DNA of 64,000 nucleotides from Faecalibacillus intestinalis. GTDB lineage: Bacteria; Bacillota_I; Bacilli_A; Erysipelotrichales; Coprobacillaceae. Of this stretch, positions 44,546 to 55,000 are shown one piece after another. Below the pieces are notes generated by a model. That model searched no databases, was not told where the DNA came from, and saw only the letters and a program-made list of their open reading frames with translations. The stretch covers positions 62,001 to 126,000 of the forward strand of contig NZ_PYLQ01000003.1 of the NCBI RefSeq assembly GCF_003024685.1, in the 5' to 3' direction. How positions within the stretch are numbered: position 1 is the stretch's first letter; each line of letters opens with the position of its first letter. The translations under genes and the position numbers were made by a program.

Positions 44546-47298
44546 TGTTGAATAAGATACAACAAAAACATTTAAAAGTGATTTGCATCTTCTTTTTGAC
44601 TTTTACACTCGTTTTTTCTATGTTTAAAACAGTTTATGCAGATAATGTTGATGTTTTGAATGCTCCAGAGACTGTCAGTGTTCAAACTTTAGAAAATGAA
44701 CTTAAAACAGCAACAAACGAAACAAATACAGATCGAGTAAAATATGTCGATGTAAAAGGAAATCCTATTGAAAATGCACCGACAACAATTCCATTTGGAA
44801 CGATTTCCGACCATAAAGATTTAAAAATCACAGGAAAGAATTATGAATTCAAAAGTGCAAAAGTAAATGATAAGGATTGCGTTTACATAGGAAAATATGA
44901 AAACACAATTTATTACAGTACAGATGGAAATATTGCTATTAAACTCGAAGATGATCAAAAACTTATCATGACCTATCAGGAATACTATAATATTACAGTT
45001 AAAGAAGATATCCCAGAAGGTGGAGTTGCTGGAACGATTACTACAAAAGAAGGAACATTGGATACTTCAAAAACCGTACGTGTAAATGCTGGAGATGATT
45101 TGAATATTACGGTTACACCGGCAGTAGTAAATAAAATAAGATATAAAATTTCTTCGGTTGAATCACAAAATAATTCAACAATCAATAGAAGTTCTGGAGA
45201 TGAATATGGAGCAGCATATACAATTCAATTTCAAAAAGATGATGTAATAACAATTGCTTATAGTAGAGAAGGAGTCTATCGTGTAACGATAAATAAAACA
45301 GCAAATGATGGAACAAAATATCTAAATGAAGAACATAGCAAGGATGCACTGAATTTTACTTTTACAGAAAAGGATTTGGATGCTGACGGTGCAATTAGAA
45401 TACCAGTTATTCATACAAAAAGAGGATATCGTTTAATAAATATGGCGATAAATGGTACAACTTTAGCAGAAACAACAGACAACCATAGAGAAATTCCAAC
45501 TGAAAAAGGGATTGGTCATGGGATAACAATGGATGCAAATTGTGGTAACACGTCTTATCTTGTAACCGTGGTGATGGAGAATAGTTATACTACGAATTTT
45601 GGTGATGAAAAAAATTGTTCTTACGCATACTCTATTAAAGTGAAACCTAGAAGAGGAAGCTGGCAGGATATAAATTTAAATCTGGTTCCGTATGCAATAG
45701 GGGAACAAGTATTAACTGCAAAACTATATACAGATGGACATAGAAGTGGTGATGGACTAGATGTGGCAATGTGGAATCCTGACACTAAAAAACTGGATCC
45801 GATTCAAGACAGTGACACAGTAAATATGGATTCTGTTGGAAGTGGCGCTGAAACACTTCATAAAAGACAAGTAAGAATTTTTTTCGCGAAAAGTAAAAAC
45901 GGATATTCATCTCCTATTGGAGCTTATAAGGCATTTGCGAATGAGGGCTCAACAGGTGGAAAAGTAATTGCGGAAACAGGAAAGGTTGCTCAGTTATCAG
46001 CTACCACAATGGGGGAAACAGGTACTCTTGAAATTTATGATAAGATATGGCAAGAGGCAAAAAATGCTGCACAGGCTGCAGGATATACGGAATATGTAGC
46101 ATTTGCAGGAGAAAAGACACTCAATACGGATTGGGAAATGTATGTAGTGAGTTTTACAACGGCTGGAATAGATTATTATGTACATTATAAATCAGGACTG
46201 GAAGATGATTTAGATGTTAGTAATATTCCGGATAACCAGGAATTATACCATAAAATACCAATGCATTCCTATGGCAATAATCCGTCAACAGCCAAAGGAG
46301 GAAGAAAAATAGGTGTATCCTTTACAGTAGGAGAAGGCAATGAGGAACCGACTTGTAGTGGATATGAGTTTTTAGGATGGAAATTACAGAAAAAAGATGG
46401 AACGCTAAGTAATGAAACTTATCAAAATAAAGATGTATTTACGGTTTCGTTGGATAATATTGAATTTGCCGATAATATAAATCTTCCTTTTTGTTCAAGA
46501 AATAATGAGAAAGGTTATCAATTCGTTGCACAATGGAAGAAAATAGGAAGCAGGAATGTTATTGTTAATCATTATTTGAAGACACCTGATGGAAATGAAA
46601 AACTCAAAAAGACAACAGAGGGGTCAATTACATTTGCTGAAGATAATGAAACAGTAACGGCAATTTCTATTCCTGAAAATGATGGAACTTTTCCGGGCTA
46701 TGTCTTTGATAAGGATGATACTCGAAATGAATTAGAAAAAGAAGTTACTAATGATGACTCAACTGAAACGATTAAATTGAATCTTTATTATAAGCCTACT
46801 ACATTGACGATAAAAAAATCAGTTGAAGGATATATTTTAGATGAAAATAAATCCTACAACTTTATTATAAAAGCTACTCCTCCCTCAAATGATTCAGGAA
46901 AAAGCTTAGATTCTGCAGATATTTATATAGGTCAAGATAAAAAAATTACTTTTACAAACAATCAAGCAACATTTGCTTTGAAAAAAGATGAATCAATTAA
47001 TTTAAACTGTTTACCAATAAAGTGGACTTATACAATTACTGAATCAGATCCTGGCTCTAATTTTAAAGTTTATTATAAGCTTAATGATAGTTCAAAATCC
47101 GAAGGAAAAACTGTAGATTGCATTATGGATAATACAGGTAAGATGACGGTTGAGTTTATTAATACTTCAACAATCGCACCACCAGAAACAGGAATTTCAT
47201 CTAATGAAAAAGAATATTTAGCTATGATGATTGTAGGTTTAGTTTTATGTTTTGTTATGTTGTTCTATTTAAAAAATGTAAAAAGAAAGAAAATGTAA
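44545..47298 (+). CDS. Large pilus-associated adhesin, PPETG anchored
   Basis: The 917-residue surface protein has a signal peptide ending VYA at about residue 32. Beta-rich modules include an InlB-type repeat-like region (~600-680: GYEFLGWKL then QFVAQWKK), a MucBP-like segment (~690-755: VIVNHYLKTPDGNEKLKKT) and a final FctA/DUF7601-like domain (~760-870: TLTIKKSVEGYILDENKS). The sorting signal is PPETG at 879-883, then a hydrophobic segment and KRKKM. Position after the class B sortase and minor pilin suggests a tip adhesin, like Cpa. Base use between about 45700 and 46550 looks less AT-rich than its neighbours. Confidence 0.8.
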   Translation: MLNKIQQKHLKVICIFFLTFTLVFSMFKTVYADNVDVLNAPETVSVQTLENELKTATNETNTDRVKYVDVKGNPIENAPTTIPFGTISDHKDLKITGKNYEFKSAKVNDKDCVYIGKYENTIYYSTDGNIAIKLEDDQKLIMTYQEYYNITVKEDIPEGGVAGTITTKEGTLDTSKTVRVNAGDDLNITVTPAVVNKIRYKISSVESQNNSTINRSSGDEYGAAYTIQFQKDDVITIAYSREGVYRVTINKTANDGTKYLNEEHSKDALNFTFTEKDLDADGAIRIPVIHTKRGYRLINMAINGTTLAETTDNHREIPTEKGIGHGITMDANCGNTSYLVTVVMENSYTTNFGDEKNCSYAYSIKVKPRRGSWQDINLNLVPYAIGEQVLTAKLYTDGHRSGDGLDVAMWNPDTKKLDPIQDSDTVNMDSVGSGAETLHKRQVRIFFAKSKNGYSSPIGAYKAFANEGSTGGKVIAETGKVAQLSATTMGETGTLEIYDKIWQEAKNAAQAAGYTEYVAFAGEKTLNTDWEMYVVSFTTAGIDYYVHYKSGLEDDLDVSNIPDNQELYHKIPMHSYGNNPSTAKGGRKIGVSFTVGEGNEEPTCSGYEFLGWKLQKKDGTLSNETYQNKDVFTVSLDNIEFADNINLPFCSRNNEKGYQFVAQWKKIGSRNVIVNHYLKTPDGNEKLKKTTEGSITFAEDNETVTAISIPENDGTFPGYVFDKDDTRNELEKEVTNDDSTETIKLNLYYKPTTLTIKKSVEGYILDENKSYNFIIKATPPSNDSGKSLDSADIYIGQDKKITFTNNQATFALKKDESINLNCLPIKWTYTITESDPGSNFKVYYKLNDSSKSEGKTVDCIMDNTGKMTVEFINTSTIAPPETGISSNEKEYLAMMIVGLVLCFVMLFYLKNVKRKKM

Positions 47299-47323
47299 TT
47301 AAGAAAATAAATTCTTAATTTAA
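47297..47323 (+). terminator. Weak hairpin between adhesin and Rrf2-HD-GYP genes
   Basis: AATTAAGAA pairs with TTCTTAATT but only a short T tract follows. With just 35 bp between genes, partial readthrough is likely. Confidence 0.5.
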
Positions 47324-47333
47324 GGTAAAAATT

Positions 47334-48737
47334 ATGCAATTAACAAGTACAACAGATTATGCTATTCGAATTATAAGTTATCTTACTGAAAAAAACGGAA
47401 GTGCTTCAGCTAATGAATTATCGGATGAACTTAATATACCAAATAGTTATATTCCAAAAATAATAAAAAATTTAAAAAATAATCATTTGATTAATGCAAC
47501 AGAAGGCATGAAGGGAGGTTATTCATTAGCAAAATCTTCCGATGAAATCAGTTTATATGATGTCATATCTTCGACAGAGGTGACAATGGCAATAAATAAA
47601 TGTTTAGAAACCAATGGTGTGTGTTCAAGAAATTGTATTGGTACATGTCGAATAAGAAAAATACTATTTAATTTACAAACATCATTTAATTATAAACTTC
47701 AAAGTATAACATTTAGAAATATATTAAATGATGAAAGTAAACAAAATCAGTATCTTTTGTTAAAAATTGATTTAAATACAGAAAAAATAGAAATTATTAA
47801 TAGAAATAACATCGATTATGATTTTCTTGACGATATTAAAATATATACAGAGTTCGTGACTGAATTTCTTAAGCAATGTGTTTGTAGAGAAGATAAATTT
47901 TTAGTTAAAGATTTTTTACTAAAATCAATAAACGATAATTTTGATTATCAAGATATTGATATCAGATTTAAAACAAATAATAATTCATGTATGAATATCA
48001 ATAAACACATCAACCAAAATATTATGTTTCTTACGTTTAAAATAGCAAATATTTTTACAACAATTGATACTAGAATTAATAGGTCTTCTTCAGAACAAAA
48101 TGATATGATTGAAAATGAATTTTGGAATATGATTTCATTGTTGGAACTAGTGTTGGCTCATAATAAACTGGAAGAACCTCAAAGTATTCATAATATTTCT
48201 TATTTCACTGAACAGATTTATAAAGAGGTGCAATTAAATTATCCCAAATTAAATATATCAGATGAAGAAATAGAAAATGTTTCTAAACTAGCAACTATTC
48301 ATGATATTGGTAAACTTTTCACACCATATGAAATTCTTAATAAAAAAGGTAAACTAACAAAAGATGAAATGGATATTATAAAAAAGCATCCTTTAAACGG
48401 TGCAAACATGGCATTAAAACTTCCTAAATGCGGAAAAGCAAGTAAACTTGTCCAATATGCATATAATATTTGTTTGTATCATCATGAAAGATATGACGGC
48501 CAAGGATATCCTAAAGGACTTATTGGTGATGAAATTCCTCTTTGTGCACAAGTAGTTGGACTAGCTGATGCCTATGATGCATTAATCAGTGAACGTCCAT
48601 ATAAAAGAAAAATTAATCATGGTGAGGCTGTGAGAATGATTGTTAATGGTGAGTGTGGAAGTTTTTCACCAAAAGTTATTCTTTCGTTTATTATTGCTTC
48701 TATGAATAAAACGTGGATTGAAAAAGTAAGTAAATAA
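47334..48737 (+). CDS. Rrf2-like DNA-binding domain fused to HD-GYP domain
   Basis: The 467-residue protein starts with an Rrf2-type winged helix (MQLTSTTDYAIRIISYLTEK, then SYIPKIIKNL and GGYSLAK) and a cysteine cluster at C90, C97, C101 and C105, where IscR/NsrR-type proteins bind an Fe-S cluster. Residues ~137-245 are a possible degenerate PAS-like region. The C-terminal domain (~265-467) is HD-GYP: candidate first His286, HD at 323-324 (HDIGK), His352, HHE at 383-385, DGQGYP at 388-393 and ADAYDAL. HD-GYP enzymes hydrolyse cyclic di-GMP or related dinucleotides. No signal peptide is present. It lies between the two pilus operons. A repressor or activator responsive to both redox/Fe-S state and cyclic dinucleotide is inferred. 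Confidence 0.85.
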   Translation: MQLTSTTDYAIRIISYLTEKNGSASANELSDELNIPNSYIPKIIKNLKNNHLINATEGMKGGYSLAKSSDEISLYDVISSTEVTMAINKCLETNGVCSRNCIGTCRIRKILFNLQTSFNYKLQSITFRNILNDESKQNQYLLLKIDLNTEKIEIINRNNIDYDFLDDIKIYTEFVTEFLKQCVCREDKFLVKDFLLKSINDNFDYQDIDIRFKTNNNSCMNINKHINQNIMFLTFKIANIFTTIDTRINRSSSEQNDMIENEFWNMISLLELVLAHNKLEEPQSIHNISYFTEQIYKEVQLNYPKLNISDEEIENVSKLATIHDIGKLFTPYEILNKKGKLTKDEMDIIKKHPLNGANMALKLPKCGKASKLVQYAYNICLYHHERYDGQGYPKGLIGDEIPLCAQVVGLADAYDALISERPYKRKINHGEAVRMIVNGECGSFSPKVILSFIIASMNKTWIEKVSK

Positions 48738-48751
48738 TTTAAATATTAAAG

Positions 48752-48788
48752 AGTAATCTAATTTTGTAAATTATGATTGCTTTTTTTA
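48752..48788 (+). terminator. Rho-independent terminator after the Rrf2-HD-GYP gene
   Basis: AGTAATC and GATTGCT, with inner TAATTT/AAATTA, form a long stem followed by seven T. Confidence 0.85.
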
Positions 48789-48836
48789 TTACATTGCTTT
48801 TTACACATAGTTTACAAAAAATGCATGAATTCTTTT

Positions 48837-48881
48837 CCTATTCTGTGCATTATAGAAAGATTGTGAATATATTAGAATAAT
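48837..48881 (+). promoter_or_regulatory. Pilus operon 2 promoter region with conserved box
   Basis: CCTATTCTGTGCATTA (48837-48852) matches the box of pilus operon 1 at 14 of 16 positions. A TAGAAT -10 candidate (48873-48878) lies 20 bases after it, against 21 in operon 1. The remaining leader to the gene start (about 150 bases) is AT-rich with no structure recognised. Confidence 0.6.
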
Positions 48882-49031
48882 ATTCAGAAATAATTATTAT
48901 TTAAGATAAATTTTGCAATTTTATAAAAAAGTCGATATAAGAGGTAGCGTATAACTAAATCATCAATCACTTTATTGTAGAAAAACGAAGATATCTAAAA
49001 TTTTAAAAGTTTTCTAGTTTCAGGAAGTAAG

Positions 49032-52000
49032 GTGATTTGTTTGTTAAACAAAATTAAAAAAATAATTTGTATAGACATAATGGTTTGGGTATGTGTTATC
49101 TCTTTGTTTTTACAAACTGTTGTTGTCTATGCGTTAAATTCATCTGATGATTCAATTTCAAAGGAAACTATTGTTGAAAATAACACAAGCTCACAATCAG
49201 ATGATTCAATAGATATCAGTGATATTTATGAAAATAATGTAATAAAAATTTATAATACAAAACAGCTTCAAGCAATTGGCTCAAATTCAATTGTTACATC
49301 TACAGATAATGATGAAAGTAATTACGGTACTGGTCAACAAATTTCAGTAAATGATGAATATATAACATATTCTCTTTCTTCCAAGTATCAACTTATGAAA
49401 GATATTTCATTAAATGGAAATGACATATGGACTTTACCAAGCAACTTTACAGGCACATTTAATCATGGAACTGTAGATGAAAATTCAACATTGTATGATT
49501 CATCAACAGATACAATCTATATTTATAATGATTATCAATTAAAAATTATTCAATCGGATAATTCTGAAAATGAACCTGTCATGTCTCAAGATATGTTACC
49601 AGAGTGTGTTGGGATGGGACAACCTGTTTATTCAGATAATAGTTCTAATTATCTAACTTATAGCAAATCACATAACTATGTGTTATCGAAAAACTTTACA
49701 GGTGAGATGCCAGAAACTAAAGCAAATCAAATATCAAATATAAGTACTGAAAATTGTGAAGGACGAGATTTTAATGGTCAAGTTGTTAAAACGATTGGTG
49801 ACAAAACTTATATTCTTATAGGCAATGAAGAACAGTTACGAAAAATAGGATCTGATGAAACTGTTTATGGTGCAGTTTATCAAGTTTATTTACATGCTGC
49901 CAATTGGTATGTAGATGAAGATGAAAATGGTAATCCGATAATGCTATATGGTGGAGATGCTGATTTAAAAAAATCTCAAAATGGTAATGCAAATTTTGAA
50001 TTTGGAAAAAATAATATACATGATAAGGATAAAAAACAAAGTAAATATAGTTTGTATCCATATGTATGGGGAAGATGTGGAGTCAATCAATCTACTGGTG
50101 AAATTGATCCAACATTGGATATAGATAAAGCTACCAATCAAAAATATTCAACAAATGCTAATTACATTATCTTTAGAAATATTGATTTATCTAGTGATAA
50201 TTGGACACCGTTGATGTTTCAAGGAACAATGATTGGTTCAAAGGGCGATGGTAAATCAACGTTATGGAATAATGATACTAGCGTTATCGATTATAGCAAA
50301 GCGACTGATTTAAATATAGGAGAAAAGCCTGTTATTTCTAATGTGAATGTTAGTCAAACATCTGAGTTGGATGTTGGAAAGCAAATGGGAGTTGGTTTCT
50401 TTGCTACATTATCAAACGAAGCAAGTAGTAGTGATTTGGGATTAAGTAAAGGAACTGTAACTGTAAAAAATCTTAAATTCAATAATATAACTGTTGATAA
50501 TGAAACAACAAAAACAAAATTTGATCAAACGTTAATAAATGGATTAATTAGAACTTTAGGATCAACATTAGGAGCACTATTAGATGGATTAACATGGTTA
50601 CTTACTTTTGGAAGTGTTGATGCTGGATTAACAAAAACACTCAGCAGTATTTTAAATGCTCGTAAGAATGACCCAACAGCTTTAGCTACGGGATGTTTTG
50701 CAGGTCGTGTAGTGGGGGATGTAGCAATATCTGACTGTGAACTGGATGATGTGAAAGTAACAAATGTCAATAGTAATACAGGTGGATTTATTGGATATAT
50801 TTCAGGAAAGACGGAGTATGATGGTTTATCAAAAGGATTAGGTGGAACGGCTACTCTATTGGCAAAAATTTTAAATGTGATTCCTGGTCTTGGCTTAGGT
50901 GATTTGATTACTATTCTTTTAGGAAACGCTATTCCAGTAGATAAATTGATTCCTACAAAGTATATCAATGCCTATGTTGAAAATTGTTCAATCAATAATT
51001 TAACAGGAAATATAGGAACAAATAATGATAAGATTGAAAATTCTGGTGGATTTATCGGTCAACAAAAAGGAACTGTCGTAAAAGATTGCCAAATTACAAA
51101 CAGCAACTTCAATGTCAAAGCTAATAATTATAGTGGCGGATTTGTAGGATTAGCTAGAGATGATGTCATAGAAGGTACCTTATCGGGTGCTTTAGATATA
51201 GAAACTCAATTGCCTAAAATGAATCCTGAAAATTTGTTTTTAAATTGTTCAGTATCTGCGAGTGATTTGACAATTTCGGGCAATGGATATCAAGGTGGTT
51301 TTGCTGGAGCAATGGCCAACACGTCGGCTATAAATTGTAATGTTAATGTTAGTGATAAATTAACGGTATCTTCCGGTGGAGATAATTCTGGTGGCTTTGC
51401 TGGAATCGCAACAATTGGATGGGTTGCTGATTTAGGAAAAGGTGATACGAAAGATAACTTATTAGGTGGAGTTGTTGACTTAGTTGTGAAACTTTTAAGC
51501 AGTAATCAAAATGCAACATCATCATTACTTTCTCTTGCTGGTGTGAGTCCTTCTCATATATTAGGATGTCAAATAAATGCTCCATGCAGTGTTGAAGGAA
51601 AAAATTACACAGGTGGATTGATAGGCAGAGGTGATGGTGTTTATCTTACAAAATCTAATACCGATAATTTAAATAAGGTTTCATATTTTAAAAATAATAT
51701 CTTTTCAATGGATGGAATCGAAGAAAAAAATATCATTATTAATGGTTTGAAATCCGTGGATGGTGAAAATTGTGTTGGTGGTATTTCTGGCTCAGTGGGA
51801 ACAGCAAGTGTAGCAGGACTTTTAAATACAACTTTAGGTGTTGCAGAATATTTAGGATTTAATGCTAATTCTATTTCACTTACTGGTTCTACAGAAGGTA
51901 TAACTATTGGTGGTAAAGGAAAAAGAGTTGGTGGTGCTTTTGGTGAAGCAATCGGTGGTTCTATTAGTTCGGTTACAGTAACAAATTTAAATAATATTTC

Positions 52001-55000
52001 AGGAGAAAATATTGTAGGTGGATTTATAGGCGTATCTGGTCCAGGTGATCTTGCAGGAACTGATAATGGTTTGACAGTAAATCTTTTAGGATTAAATTAT
52101 ATTTTAAAATTAAGCAATCTTCTTTCTTTGGGACAAGCAGTTGAAGTCAATATAGATTCTTCGTCTGTAAGTGGTATTAATTCTGGATTTACTGTAGAAG
52201 CTACGGGATCAAGAGAAGATAATTCAACAACTGATTATGTAGCAGCTGGATTTGTTGCTAAAAGTAATAGTACAAAAATAAATGATGCAAAAGTTAATAA
52301 TTTGAAAACAGTAACTTCTACAGATGATGGAGGTTACTCTGGCGGATTTATTGGTATTTCAAAAACAGGCGGTTTAGCTGAAGTTGGAGATGAAACGGAA
52401 ATAAAAAAATTGATTTCGGCTAATGGATTATTAAATGCTGTAGGATATTTAATTCCGTCATATCAACAATGTTATGTAAGTTATGTAGATAATGGTGGTG
52501 TACGAGGAGATATTGCAGGAGGATTTGTTGGAGATTTCCAAAGTGGTATTGTAGAAAATGATGAAAATAATGCTTATGCAATACAAAATATTTCATATGT
52601 TAAAGGAAAAACTTATGCAGGGGGCTTCGGTGGAAAGGTTTATTCTGGAGCTTTAGCAGATTCAACAAAAGGAATAAGTATTTTAGGCGGTTTAGCAGAT
52701 TTGAATATTCAAATCTCTGATTTATTGAGTTTAATACAGGTTTATATTCCTATTATTAAAAATGCTGGTGTTCAATCTAATGGATTGGTCGTTAGCTGTG
52801 ATACATATAAGTCAACGGATTTAAATTCAGGTAGTGCTGGCGGATATATAGGTTATGGTAGTGCTGTAAGAGTTTCTAATAGTAGTGTAACTAAGTTAAA
52901 ACATACAACAGTAAAAACACCTAATGCAAATATTAATGATACAGACAGTTCTTCTTATTTTGGAGAGTCTTCAAGTTATGCCATTTCAGCACCTAAAAAT
53001 GCTGGAGGCTATGTAGGAAAATTAGATATAGGTTCTACGGCATCTGTTGGTGGTGGATTGAAGGCATTGGGAACAAATATAAATTTGGCAAATATTTTAT
53101 CTGCGTTAGATGTAACAGCTTCTAAAATTGAAAATTCAGATGTAACTGGTGCGGTTGGTGGTTTTTCTGTTAAAGCAAATGGTTTGGCTGAAAATAAAAC
53201 AATTGGTAATGCAGGTGGCTTTGTTGGAACTGATTATGGTTCACAAATTCAAAATAGTAATGTCAATAATTTCTCTTACATCATAGGTCAAGAAACTGCT
53301 GGTGGTTATGCAGGAAATATTCAACCAGGAAGTGTTGCAGATGTATTAGGTAAAACGGAAATCTTAAAAGGATTAATTTCAGTAGATAGTTTAACAAGTG
53401 TTCTACAATCATTTATTCCTATGATTTATAACTCTCAAACTACTTGTATTCCTTGTGGTGGAGCAGTTCGTGCAGATGCCATAAGCAATGAATCATTAAG
53501 AGGATGTGCAGGTGGTTATGTAGGATATAACCTTGGTGGGCGTATTGAAGGTAATTCTACAAGAAAATGGAATGGTGAAATACCTACAGTTCAAAAAGAA
53601 TGTGCAGTCTATAGATTAAGAGCTGTTTATGGATATGAATATGCTGGAGGATTTAGTGGCAGAACGGATTGTGCCAATACAGTTGATACGGGAAATATCA
53701 GTGTTCTTTATGGACTCATTAATTTAGATAATCCATTATCAGCTTTGAGTGCTGTTTATCCAACTGAAACGAATACAGCAACTTATGGACCACTTCGAGG
53801 TTTAACAACTGAAGTATGGAATTCTTGGGTAAAAGCAGTAGGAGTAAATGGTGCTTATGGTAAAAAATTCCAAGAACTTGGAGAAGTTGATAATCAAGAC
53901 GAGTTAGATAAAATTATTGATCAATATGCCTATGGCTATGAAGTAAAAGCTGGAAGAACAAATGCTGGTTCAAACGATTATCAAGGCGGCATTGCTGGTG
54001 GTTATGTTGGTCAAATGAATGGAGGAGAAGTAACTTTTGCTAATGCTAGAGATTTAAAAGATGTTACAGCTTTAAAAAGCAGTGGAGGTTTTGCTGGTGA
54101 AATGATTTCAGCCGGAGTTGCGAATGTTGGAGATGTAAACTTAGAAAAGAAATTAAATGTGGTAGGCTCACTTCCAATATTGCAAAGTTTCATTCCTGTG
54201 GTAAAAACTTCGTCTGTTATAGGTTATCAATCAGGAGCAACAATATCTACTACTGGAACTGATTTTGATAATGATGAAGGAAACAGTGGTGGATTTGTTG
54301 GAAAAGTTGTTGGTGGAAAAATAGAAGGAACACAAGATCAATATTGTTTGGCTGATCAATTAAAAGTAATCAACGGTAGTCAAAATGTCGGTGGCTTTGC
54401 TGGTAATATTCAACCAGGAAGTGCTGTGACTTTGAATACTTCATCCAATACAGGATTATTATCAAAACTGCTTAAGTATTTATTAGGCAATGCAGGAGAT
54501 CTTGCCAAAGTATTGAATGCAACTCTTTCAATAGTTGACTATGCTAAGGTGGATGCATGGAATGATTATGGATTAAGTGTTAACGGTTCATATACATTAG
54601 AAAACGATGAAACTACAAAGTATGCAAAACAAGTAGGTGGTTTTGTAGGTAATGCGGGAGGAGCAATTTTTGGTGATAAAGATGCAACTTCAGTGAGAGT
54701 TGAGGTAAATAATATTAGAAATGTTGTTGGTGGAAGAGATGTTGGTGGGTTCTTTGGATTGGCGGATGTTTCTTCTGTTGCTCAAGTTGGAAATGATGAT
54801 TCTGATCAAATTCTAAATCTGATTAAATTAGGAAATATTGATGTATTAGATGCCTTTAGAACTTATGTTTATCAAGCAAAAGTAACTGGATCAAATGATA
54901 ATGGACTTTCAGTATGTGCAAATGATGAAAGTCAGGAAGGAACATTGGACAGTAAAGTACAGACAGGAAATGCAGGTGGATTTGGTGGAAGCTTGCTAGA

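Noticed and set aside
48789-48836. Second promoter using TTTACA near 48800-48815 for the giant adhesin
   Set aside because: No good -10 at proper spacing was found, while the conserved box and TAGAAT further down match operon 1.
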